From Neopestalotiopsis rosae (lineage: Eukaryota; Ascomycota; Sordariomycetes; Amphisphaeriales; Sporocadaceae): 64,000 nucleotides of DNA. This document shows, in pieces, positions 32,025-44,014 of the stretch; position 1 is the stretch's first letter, and each line of letters opens with the position of its first letter. Location of the stretch: positions 992,001 to 1,056,000 of the forward strand of contig JALGAS010000009.1 in NCBI GenBank assembly GCA_023078685.1. Direction: 5' to 3'. Position numbers and translations under genes: made by a program. The notes under the pieces are model-generated. The model had not been told where the DNA came from, did no database searches, and was given only the letters and a program-made list of their open reading frames with translations.

Positions 32025-33249
32025 TTAGTAGGCCACATCGGAGCCGGGCGTGCGCTCATAGTACCGGAGGGCGCCGGGGGTCTTGGCGCAGCTGGAGACG
32101 GAGCCGCCGGTGATGTTGGCGTGGACTTTAACGGCGTCGGCGTCCTGGACGCGGCCCAGGACGTGGTGGTAGTACCACACCTCGGTCAGGACCGTGTAGC
32201 CGTTGTCGAGACTGCCCTTGCCGGCGTCGGTGGCGTTGTAGCGCGGGCCCGAGCAGCCAATGTAGGGGAGCTTGCCGAAGCCGGCGACGAGGGCGTCTTG
32301 GACGTCGGTGAGGGAGAGGGCCGTGGGAGGAGTAGTAGTAGAGTTGCCACTGCTGCAGCTGCTCTTGCTGCTGGTGCTGGTGGTGTTGGTGGTGGTAGCG
32401 TTGGACGGCTTGATGCCCGCGTCGGCCAGCCACTTCCAGGTGGGCAGGCGGTCGTAGAACTCGAGGGCCGTCTCGAAAAAGTCCACGACCTCCTCGTGCT
32501 CGCGGTACTGGGGCCCGTAGCACTCGACGTCAAAGGACGAGTAGCAGGTGGCGTGCTTGCTGAACTCGTGGCCCCAGAAGCCGGCGTTGTTCTGGTTCTG
32601 GGCGATCCAGTACTTGTTCATGTAGGCGAGCAGGTCGAGCTTGCCAAAGGGCTCCAGGAACGTGGCGATGCTGGGGCCCGTGTAGGCCGGTACGGGCGTG
32701 CCGGCGCTGGTGCCCGTCGTGGTGTTGGGCGACGGGATCGGGTCGTACTGCCGCGACAGATCGCAGTATTGTGTGTACGAGCCATTGCAAAAGTCGGGCC
32801 AAAGACCGTGGACTGTTATGCCAGTGTTAGCATTTCCATGGGGTTTCCCATATATGTAGCAGTATGCACATTCCCGCAATGAGATTGAGGGGCAGGCGAA
32901 AGTGTCTGGCTATTCCCCCATTGCTCACATTGGGAACATGCATGATACAACTGAATTTCTATTCCGACTTACGGGTCCAAGTGTCGCGCGGCAGCAGTTG
33001 ACCTTGCGACTCGCGGCCAGTATACGTATCCCAAAACTGCGTGGCGAGAATGAGGCCGCCAAAGGTCTCGGTGCAGCAGGTGTCAACCACGGCCGGGTCA
33101 GCACCGGCAGAGCACGAAAGCACCGGCTCCTGCAGAGAGCAAGTGTGGTTCTGCGTAGACAGGCCGGGGTAGAGGCCCGCGGAGACGGTGCTCGGTAGGA
33201 GAGCGACGGCACCCAGAACGGCAAGGAGGCTGGCGGAGGAAGACATCAT
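32025..33249 (-). CDS. Secreted ribonuclease T2
   Basis: Endoribonuclease of the RNase T2 family, secreted or vacuolar, cutting single-stranded RNA through a 2',3'-cyclic phosphate. Join 33249-32973 and 32812-32025 on the minus strand gives 354 residues; the intron is GTAAGT to ACAG (160 bp), and the splice rebuilds the first active-site block. A signal peptide covers about residues 1-24. Catalytic blocks: HGLWP at 94-98 (His94) and HEFSKHATC from 174 (Glu175, Lys178, His179). Many cysteines and Asn-x-Thr sites fit a secreted glycoprotein. A Ser/Thr-rich linker interrupts the middle. The gene is unusually GC-rich with strong C/G third positions, which creates long shadow frames on the other strand. 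A TATATATA lies about 205 bp before the start. Confidence 0.94.
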
Positions 33250-34444
33250 GGTATTAATTCTCGCGCGCGGCGTCAAGATATAATCCTTTCTTTGGCACGG
33301 GACGTTCCTCGGGGGATCCTTTCTCTTGGATGCACACGCTACGACGAGGAGCAAATGTGGTAAAAACCCAAAAGAGAGAAAAGGCGCAAGATGGACCACC
33401 ACGAACAATCAACAGACGACAATTTCCCAAGAGTAGGGGAACCAACCGGACCTCTATATATACCATCGCGAAATTGAACAGAGCGCCCCTCCTCCCCTCG
33501 CTCGGGCAACTCTAGCTAGACACTGACATCAACACCGAGAGGACCCAAGCAAAACGAATTCCAAGCTAGAAATGCAACGTCCCGACCGACAGGGCGGAAT
33601 TTAGTTCTATGCGAGTTATCTGTCCGTCTTTGCTTTAGCGAGAGGATCAACCAGTCTGCCAGGTCAGCTTTCTGGGGCAAGAGGCCAAAAAAGCGAACAA
33701 TAGATCAACGGAGCATATGGAAAGGCCTGGCATAGAGGGACCACATTCACTATCCTCGACCTCTGACAGGTCAATTGCTTTGGACAGAAAAAAAAAAAGG
33801 CACCAACGAACCCATGCGGTTGGAGCGGGCTGCGAGGTACGGTCTTGCATTAGTGGCAAGCGAGCTGGGCTAATAAGCAAGATAGGTAAGGGTATAAATC
33901 GACCAGGGGTTGTTGAACTGGGCGGATGGGGAGGCGGCGGGCACAACTCAATGACGCGAAACTCTGTTAGGAAGCTCGATTCACGTCCGAGTAGCCGACA
34001 ACCCTGGGGCCAAGAGTCGGGCTTGGGAAATTTCCACGGGGGAAAGTATTTTCGTAGATAGACGAACCAGCATTCAACTTCTCTTTTGATGAGTATCTAG
34101 ATCCGGTTCGCCCAATCCGTTAACCGTCGGCGCGCACGTGTCTTCTTGTTTTGGGTCTTTTATACTACTTGGCGTCGACCCCGGAGATTGGGACTATGCA
34201 TATATATAGTGCCGTACCGTTCAGCTCTTGGTTGGACTTTACGCTGGGAGTAAAATGGTGGCGTTCTGTTATGAACCGAAACTTGGTGAGTTTACTTGAA
34301 TTTTGTTCTGGTATTCATGTGCAACTATTTATAGTGTAGTCCCCTGCCTTTGTGGAAAGAAGGCCAACCTGTATCTAGCCAAACATGTTTGAGGGAGTGT
34401 ATGCTCTACTCTCTGGTATCCTGACGAGGTGGTAGATTCGTCGT
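33250..34444. other. RNase T2 promoter and PLD 3' flank
   Basis: About 1.2 kb. On the minus strand a TATATATA at about 33455-33463 is a probable core promoter for RNase T2. The rest shows no gene. Confidence 0.5.
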
Positions 34445-37400
34445 CTAAGTGTAAATCTCTTCCGTGATGGCGTTCAAGCTCATTCCTTCCTTGGCCATGT
34501 CCTTGACATCGATCAAGAAATCCAAGGGCATTTCTACGAGTGTACCCCTCACTCTGCTTAGCCAGTCCTTGACCTCCTGAACACCGCCGGGGAACTCCTC
34601 GCGGACGATGTGTCCGTACTCGACCTTGCCCTCCTTCTCATCGTCCTTGTACTCAACACCAGGGATGAGGAAGTACTTGCTGAAGACCTCCTTGTAGTCA
34701 TCCCAGGTGCGAACTCTGTCGCTGGGCACGGGGTGGAATGCCTTCTCAAAGACTTCAGTGTTGGTGCGGGCGGTGCCGGACCAGAGGTCCCAGAACTCGG
34801 AACTCAGAGGATCCTCAACCAGTTGGTCAGCACCGGAGCCCCAGTCGTAGTCCAGAGGCTCACGGTCGATGGCAACCCAGTTGTTGTCGGGCTGGTCGAC
34901 AGGCTGGTGCTTGAGGAGACCCAAGTGCTTGCGGAACAGCTGGCGACGAAGCGAGGTCGCAAACTTGGAAGCCGTGAACGGCTCGCCATTCATGGTCGTC
35001 TCAATGGGCTCCTGGTCCTCAATGACGACGGCGATCTCAGAGTCGTGAGTTCCCAGTTGCGAGCGGTCGTTCAAGTTTGCAGAACCGCAGATGACGACCT
35101 TGTCATCAGCAATGAGCACCTTGCTGTGAATGTAGAGCTCCTCGGAAACGTAGGCATCCATTTCCGCATCGGGGTTGCCCTCCCATGGGACCAGCTGTAA
35201 CGCGCCACCCTCCATGTAAGCTGCGCAGACCGAGTCTTTGGTAGAATCAGTGGTGTCTCTGGCAGCCTCTTGGTAGCGCTCGTAGTCGTCGCCACGGCGC
35301 TCTCTTCTGCGGTCTTCGGTTCCATCTTGATACTCGGAGTTCTCGTAGCCCTCACCATAGCGAGCTTCACCGCCTTCGTCTCGGCCATACTTCTCACGGT
35401 CCTCAAACTCCTCACCGTATGGGTAGTTGCCGACGCCAACCTTGTCGTCAAAGTCACGGCGAGCCTGCTCGTACGGAACACCACTCTTCTCCTCGGCACG
35501 ACCAAGGGTCTCCGAGTTGTTGATGCGGTCGTAGTTGCGGAGGTTGTAGAAGGTAATGTAGCGTCTGGGGTCTTCAACACCGCGTTGTTGAAGCGTTTCC
35601 ATGATACTGTGGCCACCGCGGTTGATCGAGTTGTACTGGAACTCCATGATGGCACGAGTGCCCAGGGCACCATCGGAGTGCAGATCTCCGGCGAATGCAG
35701 GAACGGCTGGCATCAACACAAAGACACGGAAAGGGGTTCCGGCATTGTGTGCGCGCAGAATACGGTCCACAATGGCCTGACCAATTCTGTTCTTGACCGG
35801 GTCTTGCTCATCGCAAGTGGCGGTAATGAAGAACTGTAATACATTGTTTAGTGAATTATTACGGCTTCCTAGGATGTCCGAATAAATACCTGGTTCTCAA
35901 TGTAGACAAAGTGCTGCGCATTGCCGATGGCATCAATGTATGCGTTCTGAATAGAATGCTCAGTGGGGTGGCCAGCAGACCAATCACAGGCACTTTAGAC
36001 ACTTGTTAGTACCATTTTGAAACAAGAATCAGAATCAACTCACCTTCTGCACAGCTGGATGGAGGCACCCTCCTGCTGCTCATGTCTCCGGACTCGTGGT
36101 GCAAGGCGACCCTCGTAGTCTCCGCTGAGAGCGGCCGAGGCCCTTGTGCTACCACCCTCGAATTCAAGCTTCTCGTACTTGCCGGGATCCTTGTCCTTGT
36201 ACTTCTGCTCCCAGATGAAGTTCCTGCATACATTGTTTAGCCCCTGCTTTCACCAGAAGCGAATATATGACTTACCATCTGTCAACAAAGTGGTCTAACA
36301 GACTGCCAACGATGGGTCCGTTGAGAGAGATGGAGATATCCGACCAACCCATTCGCGAGCTCTTGGTTCGGTCAACTAGCACTCAAGTTAGACATTGTTT
36401 TCAGATCTCGAAACTGTGCAATTGCTTACGCTGGTTGTGGTTCCAGTTGTCAACGCCCTCGAAATCAAAGATACGAGCGTTGTTGTAGTCTTGTCCGGGG
36501 AAGACAATGGCGTCCAGGTCGCCGGGGTGTGCGTCCGCGATAGGGTGGCTGTTGGTGTCCCATCGACCGAAACCTGAAGGAATAATTATTAGTGATCAAT
36601 GTTGCGCATAAAGCAAAAGATCACTACTTACACATGTCAAGACCTCCCATGAAGCAAAGCTTGCGGTCGACGACGCAGAGTTTCTCGTGGTGAGCCCAGT
36701 AAAGAACGATATCGCCGGCAGAACCGTACAGAGACTTGACTGCATCTTCGGGTGCATGTGCTAGTTTGAAGGCGTTGATGGAACCCATGGACAAGCCTTG
36801 GAAAACTGCCTCCAGGTCTGCCTTGGCACCGTCCATGTCAAGACCGTGGTCGGGGTGTCTGAACACCTTGATGTTTGGGTGCAACTCTTCCAAGTGCGAT
36901 TTTGTGTGCTAATGATTGTTAGTTATGAACCATATTCTACAGTAGCAGAAATCGTACCTTGGAGTTCACTATTGAGATGTCAGCAATCATTTTACCCGAA
37001 ATCAGCCGGTTTTGAAGGGCAACTCACGAGTCAAGGCCTGTGTGACCTCCTTGTAAACAATAATGTTGACTTGGACACCGCGCTCGGCAGCCGCCTTGAG
37101 CATGTTGTCGATACGGTACTGCTCATTGCGGGCAGGAGGTCGGCGGAGGTAGAGCTCCGGACTCAACCACCAATCGAGAATATAGATGCTTTCCTGGGCC
37201 TCTGCAGGAATGGATTAGAATCAATCAATTGTATTATTCATAGAATTTTTGCAATGCAGACTTACGCTCCAGGGCGGTTGAGACGGCCCAGAAGTAGCTG
37301 GCACCGTCCACGTGCCACTTGACATTGCCGGAAGACGGGGCGGCAAAGGACTGGTACCGGTTGGTGTTCACGGGCGGCTCCGAGGGCTTGTCGTCGCTGT

Positions 37401-37569
37401 GGTGGCTGTGGCTCGACTGGGGCCGAGAGGGAGGGCGTTCCTCTTGCTGCTGAGGCCGGAACTCTTGTTGCTGCTGCTGTTGTTCGTCGTCACGGCGCTC
37501 AGGCTCGTCGCTCGAGCCACCACCGATAGCCTCCTTGATATCGTGTCCAATCTTGTGGAAGAAATCCAT
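34445..37569 (-). CDS. Phospholipase D (two HKD motifs)
   Basis: Hydrolyses phospholipids such as phosphatidylcholine to phosphatidic acid. Nine exons on the minus strand: 37569-37266, 37201-37028, 36968-36958, 36908-36632, 36573-36430, 36375-36276, 36223-36044, 35992-35890, 35833-34445, giving 893 residues with all splice sites GT-AG and the frame closing. Exon 3 is only 11 nt. HKD motif 1 is His237-x-Lys239-x4-Asp244 (HEKLCVVD) followed by GG; motif 2 is His667-x-Lys669-x4-Asp674 (HSKVLIAD) followed by GSANLNDRS. No PX or PH domain precedes the catalytic core, unlike Spo14-type enzymes, so membrane targeting must differ. The N-terminus is Gln/Pro/Ser-rich and disordered; the region between the second core half and motif 2 has an acidic Tyr-rich insert. 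Confidence 0.94.
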
Positions 37570-39026
37570 CTTTGCTCTTGAGAATGAATGTATATGTGAA
37601 GAAGAAGCGGTATTACTACTCTATTCGAGCCAGTAAAGTTAGGATCGGGAAGCCCGGGCGCGGGGTTACTCGGAGGGGGGGTCGCAACTCTATTTGTAGG
37701 CAGGCGATGAGCAGGAGGTGCCAGACGTGATTCACGGGCTCACGGGTATCTGATTGACTGTGGGAACCCGAACAGGTGTCTGAGATCAGTCAAGTCTGTT
37801 GAAGCAAGCAAGCAGAAATCAAGGGACCAAGGGTAGAGGCGGTAGGCTACTGGGGACGGAAATCGGCTTATAATAGCGTGCAGGCTGAATTGTCGGAGTG
37901 TGAGTTTGAAACGAATGAGAGCCAAACAGCAGATTCGACAAGCACCGAGCTGGGGGCCCTCAGTTCTTGGCATGCATTGCATCACCGGCACCGCAGAGAG
38001 GCTGAAGGGTACACAGTACAGGATATGGGTCCATTGGCTCGTTCTCGATGGCTGAGATGCCAATTATCTTTCATGTGAGGGCCCCATTCAACAACTACCC
38101 TGACGAGCTACTGCCGTATTGGTGAAGGGTTCGTCATGCGAAACAGCGCATCAAGGATGGAACCCAATAAACAACAACACGGTGGCATGAGAGGAGCGGC
38201 GAGAAGGTAGTGGCTCGATGTTTTTTTTCTGGGCAACCCGTTGATCACTCCCCTGATGTGCTTGCTGCCACAGAAGTACTCTAGAAAGTTGTTGAATTAT
38301 GTAGTCAATTCGTGTCTATGATATGCCATTTCCCTGAGCAATGGATGAAATCTGTAGTTTCTTTTTCCTACCAACTCTGATTATACCTGTCTGAATTTCT
38401 GTAACCGACGTAATTGTGCATTACCTTTTCCCTTCAGCTACTATGGTACATTATGCGCAGCTCAGCTATGTTTGGAGGGGTTCCCTCAATGTTTTGGAGG
38501 GGCCAACGTGGGGTTTCTAGTGGCAGTGTCTGGTCCATTGAACGTCTCGAGAGCTTCACCGCCACAATTATCAAGGCAGATACCCCAGTCCAGGATGTCA
38601 ATACTTACCGTAAAAGATTCGTATAGATGAGGGTGAGCTCTTGCGAGTCAGACTAGTACAATGGATGTGGTATTCATTATCATTGATGAACAGGAAAGGG
38701 AATTGAAGTCACAATACGATATACGGTACAAGCACCCTGTAGTGATCAATAGGCTGCATGGTACAAGCTACATTAGTGCACATGTGAAATGTTTCCATAT
38801 GCAAGCGCGGCACTACAGAGTACAGGGTCGGCAGGCAAAGGCAGGGTCTCGAGGGTCTCTCTATTTTCTCCACTAAGATATCCAGCTCTTATCGATAAGA
38901 TTTAGATAGCAAGGATCCATTTTATTTTTGCGCCCGCATACTTTGTAGGAAGAACGATATTCTGCCCATTTACAGAATCTAGATCGCCGCCCGCGCATTT
39001 ATTTGCAATTCGCACCGGCAATCACA
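37570..39026. other. Divergent intergenic region PLD / ESF1
   Basis: About 1.46 kb between two divergently transcribed genes, so it holds both promoters. No ORF with family features. Confidence 0.5.
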
Positions 39027-41103
39027 ATGGCGAAGAAGGAAAGTCAAAAGTCTTCAGCCTCGAGCGGCGACTCGCGATTCGCAAACTTCCAGTCCGACCC
39101 GCGTTTCCGACTGCCCTCCAAGAAGGCCACCAAGACTAAGATCGACAAGCGTTTCTCTCGAGTCTTGAAAGACGAGGACTTCACCAAGTCTGCCAAGGTC
39201 GACCGATATGGTCGCAAACTCAAGTCGAACAACAAGGCCAAGGCATTGAAGAACCTCTACGAAGAGGAGAGCGAGGGCGAGGACAAAGCTGCCGAAAGCG
39301 CCGACGATGACGACGTACAACGGGAGCTGGAAAAGGCCAACGTCAAGTATGATCCGGCCAGAGGTGGTGGCTTTTCCTCGTCCGAGGACGACTCCGAGTC
39401 GGAATCTGAGGATGAGGAAGACGAGGAAGAAGCTGAGGTGGCAGTGGAGACATCTGGAAGCATGCAGCGTCTGCGCGACGAACAAGCCGATGTTGAAGAC
39501 GGCGAAGTTACCAAGCGATTCGCCATTGTCAACCTCGATTGGGACTATATTAAGTCGTCCGATCTGATGGCTTTGATGGCAAGTTTTGTGCCAAAGGGAG
39601 GCCGCATCGAAAAGGTCTCTATCTACCCTAGCGAGTTCGGCAAGGAACGCATGCAGCGAGAAGAGCTCGAAGGTCCCCCCAAGGAAATTTTCAAGAAGAA
39701 GGCCCAGGACGGCGATGAGAGCTCGGACGACTCGGAGGATGACAGCGAAGACAACGAAGACGACGAGGAAGAGGACGACGAGGACATCAAGAAGGATCTC
39801 ATCCAGGAGGGTGACGACCAAGACTTTGATTCGGACGCACTAAGGACATATCAGTTGGATCGATTGAGGTATTACTACGCCGTTGTCGTCTGCTCCGACG
39901 AGGTGACCGCAGAGAACATCTACAAGGCCGTCGACGGTACAGAATACCAAAGCTCCTCGAATTTCATGGATCTGCGATTCGTTCCCGACGACGTTACATT
40001 CGACGACGAGCCTCGAGATGAGTGTGATAGTGTTCCTTCGGACTACAGACCGACCGAGTTCGTTACAGACGCTCTTCAGCACTCCAAGGTCAAGTACGTT
40101 CATCACCTATCCGCCTCTGTTGATGCTTCCAGAACTAACAACCAATAGATTGACCTGGGATATGCATCCCGAAGAGGCTGAGCGAAAGGAGACCATGAGG
40201 CGTGCCTTTTCCGGAAGCAGAGCCGAGATCGAGGAGAATGACATGAAAGCCTATCTTGCTTCAAGTGATTCCGAAGGCGACGACGACGAGCAGCCCGAGG
40301 CCGTGGCTGAGGGCGAACCAAAGCTGAGCAAAAAGGAGCTTGCACGGCAACGAATGAGAGAGGCCTTGGGTCTAGGCCCCGACACCGCGACCAAGTCATC
40401 CAAGTCAGAGCCAGTCGGCGAAATGGAGATGACATTCACTCTCAACGATGATAACGCCGCTAAGGAGGGCTCGCCGGATCGCGAGGAGACAACGGTTGAG
40501 AAGTACATGCGCAAGGAGCGTGAGAAGAAAGCGCGCAAGAGAGAAAAGGCCGTGGCCAAGAGAGAAGGTGGTGCTGTTGAAGTCGAGGAACAAGCTGATG
40601 AACAAGGTGCCGACGAAGACGATGACCTTGGGTTCGACGACCCCTTCTTCACCACTGAAGAGCCAGCCAAGGTCTCCAAGACATCGCAGAGGAAGGAGGA
40701 GCGTCTCAAGAAACGAGAGCTCAAGGAAGCCGACGCAAAGAAGAGCGCGGAAGAAAAGGCTCATTTGGAAAAGATCATGGGCGGTGGCGGCAAGGCTGGT
40801 GATAAGGGTCATTTCGACATGGCTGAGATTTCGCGAGCCGAGAAGCAGAAGATGAAGAAGGGCAAGGCCAAGAAGAAGCTGCAGGCCAAGTCGGGAGAGC
40901 GCGGCGGGCTGCAAGAGGACTTTGCCGTCGATACCGGCGATGACCGTTTCAAGGCCGTCTTTGACAGCCACGAGTACGCCATTGACCCGTCCAACCCCAA
41001 GTTTAGCACCACGCCCGGCATGAAGCAGCTGCTGGACCGGAAAAAGCGGAGCTACGGTGATGAGGGTTCAGCAAGTCACGACAAGAAGAAGCGCAGACGT
41101 TGA
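39027..41103 (+). CDS. ESF1: ESF1, pre-rRNA processing protein
   Basis: Nucleolar factor needed for 18S rRNA maturation in the small-subunit processome. Join 39027-40093, 40149-41103 gives 673 residues; the 55-bp intron is GTACGT to ATAG. The N-terminus has the family signature from RFANFQSDPRF to KVDRYGRKLK. A central domain (about residues 170-375) contains FAIVNLDWDYIKSSDL, a highly acidic insert, and RYYYAVVVCSDEVTAE. The C-terminal NUC153 motif (DDRFKAVFDSHEYAIDP) is present, followed by a basic KKKRRR end. Long Asp/Glu runs and Lys-rich helices are typical of nucleolar proteins. The ATG at 39027 is the first in frame. Confidence 0.96.
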
Positions 41104-41489
41104 TCTCGATTTGACATATAGAATTTAAAATACCATTTGCTACCATTATTCAAGCAACAGGCTCAACCTATCTCCCGACGAACACGATGCAACCTTTTAA
41201 TGTATCCGTCGTACAATTTTGCCATGCCAAACTATATTCCAAAACAATCGATGAGGGGGGATATATAAAAGAAGCGAAACCGCAGTGTAACAATCTGTTT
41301 GGTGTAGCTTTTCAGAAGCAAAAACAACCAATTCCATGCTCGACTCTAAACCTTTGATGTAAACAATATTCTCAGTCCGCAAATCATCTGAACAAACAGC
41401 ATAACATGGAAAAAATAAATGAACTGGAATGAAGCCATTGCAGAATTCAACCCCACCCGCCTTTTGTGTGTTACCCGATAAACCACCAC
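41104..41489. other. Convergent 3' flanks of ESF1 and the next gene
   Basis: Nearly 400 bp of untranslated sequence; nothing else seen. Confidence 0.6.
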
Positions 41490-42092
41490 TTACACCAAGT
41501 AGAGCGCCGACGAACCCATGCCCATCCATCGACCGTCGTCGTCATACTCGCCGGGCAGCACATCAAATTCGGGGTCCACGCCAACCCCGGGCAGCCACCG
41601 TGGACTTCTCATTCTCCTCCTCCTCCTTCTTCTCTCTCCCAAACGCAAATAACTCGGCATGGCCTCCAGGTCTCTATCCCTGCTGCTTCTGGTGTTCTCG
41701 TTGCCCCCGCCGTCGCAAAAAATGCTGTCAATCAGCAGCAGCGGCCAGAACCAGGCAAGGGCAAAGACGCTGGGCATCACGAAAGCCCACTTGAGGGCGA
41801 GGCTCTGGAAGCCGGCGTGGCTGCCGATGCGGCTCACGGCGCCGCGGAAGAATGGGCTGGTCAGCAGCACGATGAGCCCGTACAGGAACCAGAGGATCAA
41901 GCACAGGATCATGGCCTGGGTGTCGAGAGGAAGGTTTCCCGGCAGTGGTCCTCGTGATGGTGGTGGTATTGGTGTTGGTGCTGGTGATGGTGATGGTGAA
42001 GGTGATGGTAATGGTAGTGTGCCGTTTGCATGCAACATGGGCTCGAGAGAGGGCATAGTTGCTTGTAAATTGTATCCGTATTTAGCAACCAT
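41490..42092 (-). CDS. Small membrane protein, 200 aa, unrecognised
   Basis: Single-exon ATG frame of 200 residues. Residues 29-50 are a Pro-Ser/Pro-Ala repeat encoded by a GGTGAT-like simple repeat (about 41957-42016). Two strong membrane segments lie at about 60-80 and 102-124, separated by a loop with GAVSRIGSHAGFQS. A basic run of six to seven Arg follows near residue 157, and the C-terminus is acidic then hydrophobic. No family recognised; the codon usage and membrane pattern support a real gene. Translation direction is opposite to the neighbours on both sides. Confidence 0.65.
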   Translation of the reverse strand: MVAKYGYNLQATMPSLEPMLHANGTLPLPSPSPSPSPAPTPIPPPSRGPLPGNLPLDTQAMILCLILWFLYGLIVLLTSPFFRGAVSRIGSHAGFQSLALKWAFVMPSVFALAWFWPLLLIDSIFCDGGGNENTRSSRDRDLEAMPSYLRLGERRRRRRRMRSPRWLPGVGVDPEFDVLPGEYDDDGRWMGMGSSALYLV

Positions 42093-43183
42093 CTTGTTTC
42101 TTATATACAGTTTTTAAAGGTTCTCGGTTGGATGACAGTATCGGTAATGAATATGAAGTATGAAATTGCAGGAGGGAGAAAATGATGATACTGATGGTAG
42201 TGGTGGTTGTGGTGATAATGGAAATGAAGCAATTAAAGAGCATCTACCTGACAGGAAAGAGGATGAATGACCTTTTTTATATTTTTGTCGTTGGTGACTC
42301 TCAAACCGAAAACCTTTTCCTTTCTCCGTCAAACTTGCATGAAAATGGAGTCATTCTACGCATAAATTCGGTCACGCTATTGGGGCTTGGGGAGGTGAGT
42401 ATCGGCGCCACTTTCCAGGCTGCTGAACTCTACAGAAGCAACCCTTCAGGCCTAGAGGAACGCGTCTCGTTCACGATGTTTGAGGAAGTCACTTCTACGA
42501 AACCACGCTCTCTAACAAGAAGAGGAGGTTACGCGTCTTCTGTTGGTTTCGTCCAGCACAAAATCGATTTGTAACACTTGTTTACGAAACGGTTGAAAAA
42601 GGAGGTGGACCCCTAACTCTTACATATCTACAGAAAACATGGCGGACAAGCAGAGCATAAATGCAGTCACTACAAAGGTAGATGCAATTTAGGTGGACTA
42701 TTTCTCGGTGTGATCCAATTAGGGAAATATGACTGCATGAAGCTGCGCCGAGAAAGGCTTCAACAAAGCTTGTACAAGGCCCTTTGCAAGGACTTTGCAG
42801 AACCAAACGACAGGTTTTTTTCAAACGCGCCTCGGACAACACAGCCGGATTTTTCTGTTCGGGTCATATATCGAGTCAACATTAGGCTTCTCATTCTTGA
42901 TCCTCGTGTTCCAAGCGCTCATTCTACCAGACAATACCTACGTACATATGTATCAAGAACGTTAAGCTCCCAAACTCGCCATTGAACCGAGTGACGCGTT
43001 TGATGCCTTTTACAAGGTCTAGCCACGACTGAATTTTTTATTGACCATTATTCATCCGCTCGTTGACCACCCAACACAAACAAACGAGAGACCCCGAAAC
43101 CACGGGTCAACATAAACCCCCAGATTACAAGAAACCATCAACGCAGGAGAGAAGACATCACTCAGCAAAAAAAAAAAAAAAAC
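42093..43183. other. Divergent intergenic region
   Basis: About 1.1 kb between two divergent small membrane-protein genes. It includes a GGT/GAT-rich stretch (42181-42230), the mirror of the simple repeat in the gene to the left, and an A run (about 43166-43182) immediately before the next start codon. No gene supported. Confidence 0.5.
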
Positions 43184-43634
43184 ATGACCCTCGACTTGTT
43201 CCCAGACGGAAACCTAGAAAGGGCCATCGGGATAGCGGTTCTGGGCTTCCTGGCCGCCATGTCGCTCTCCATGGCCTGCTGGGAAGTCAACAGCGTCTGG
43301 CGCACGCGCCGCTTCATGTTCCTCGGCTGGCTTGGCGATTCCTTCTTTCACGCAGTCTTTGGGCCTCGCCGCTATGCCGTCCTCGAGACCTTTGGCCGAC
43401 GCTGCCTCTGTGTTGCGGTGTTGACGTTGATCATCTTTCTGCTTTCGCCCCTTGTGGGTGAGTGTTTTTGTTTTCCCCCTTTTGCCACCACTTGACAGTT
43501 CCCATAAGCTTTTTGGGTTCAATAATGGTAACTGACTTTTTCTGAACTTTCTTCTAGTCGTACATGAGATCTTGGTAGTCATAGACGCTATCCTCCTTGT
43601 CTTCGTCAGCTTCATCTACGCTCTCCGACAGTGA
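43184..43634 (+). CDS. Small three-pass membrane protein, 116 aa
   Basis: Join 43184-43457, 43558-43634 gives 116 residues; the intron is GTGAGT to CTAG and fuses SPLV to VVHEILVV in frame. Three hydrophobic segments are visible: about 14-33 (AIGIAVLGFLAAMSLSMACW), 72-90 and 96-112. No family recognised. The C-terminus is uncertain: the stop TGA (43632-43634) overlaps a good donor GTGAGT at 43631. If that donor is used, an intron containing a run of 30 C could join to an acceptor at 43741 or 43747 and add about 25 residues up to a stop at 43824-43826. The start codon sits directly after a 16-nt A run. Confidence 0.6.
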
Positions 43635-43645
43635 GTTCCAATTCC

Positions 43646-43679
<34 letters not shown>

Positions 43680-44014
43680 CCTCCAAAGAGAAACATCCTT
43701 TCACTCATCACCCCTTGGCCCAAAAAAAGCTGAATCTCCAGTGACAGTCCACGGGTAGAACAGCACCAAGAGGCATGGCCAGGCAGTCCCACCGGCACAC
43801 ACGGTATTCCGATATATATGGTTTGACTACACGCTTTGTGGCCTTTGTAAGGACAATCTTTGGAATCGAAACAGACTTGTAGCAAAGCTCTTGCGAGAAA
43901 TATAGGAAGTGTGCTAGATATGCCATACATCACGACAGTTGTTAAGAAACAAAATCACAAGTGAAGATGCCTTTCGATCTATCGCAGACTACACCGTGGA
44001 GTGGAACGTCTTTC
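43635..44014. other. 3' flank with optional extra exon
   Basis: 380 bp between convergent genes. It holds the poly(C) tract and the possible third exon of the gene to the left. Confidence 0.5.
43647..43676. repeat. Poly(C) tract of about 30 bp
   Basis: An uninterrupted run of 30 C. Length is likely unstable and hard to sequence exactly. Confidence 0.85.

Noticed and set aside
32128..32882. Long frames on other frames and strand across RNase T2
   Set aside because: Shadows caused by the very GC-rich third positions of the RNase T2 gene, which has clear catalytic motifs.
34610..35839. Long plus-strand frames opposite phospholipase D
   Set aside because: Antisense shadows of the PLD last exon; the minus strand carries the HKD motif.
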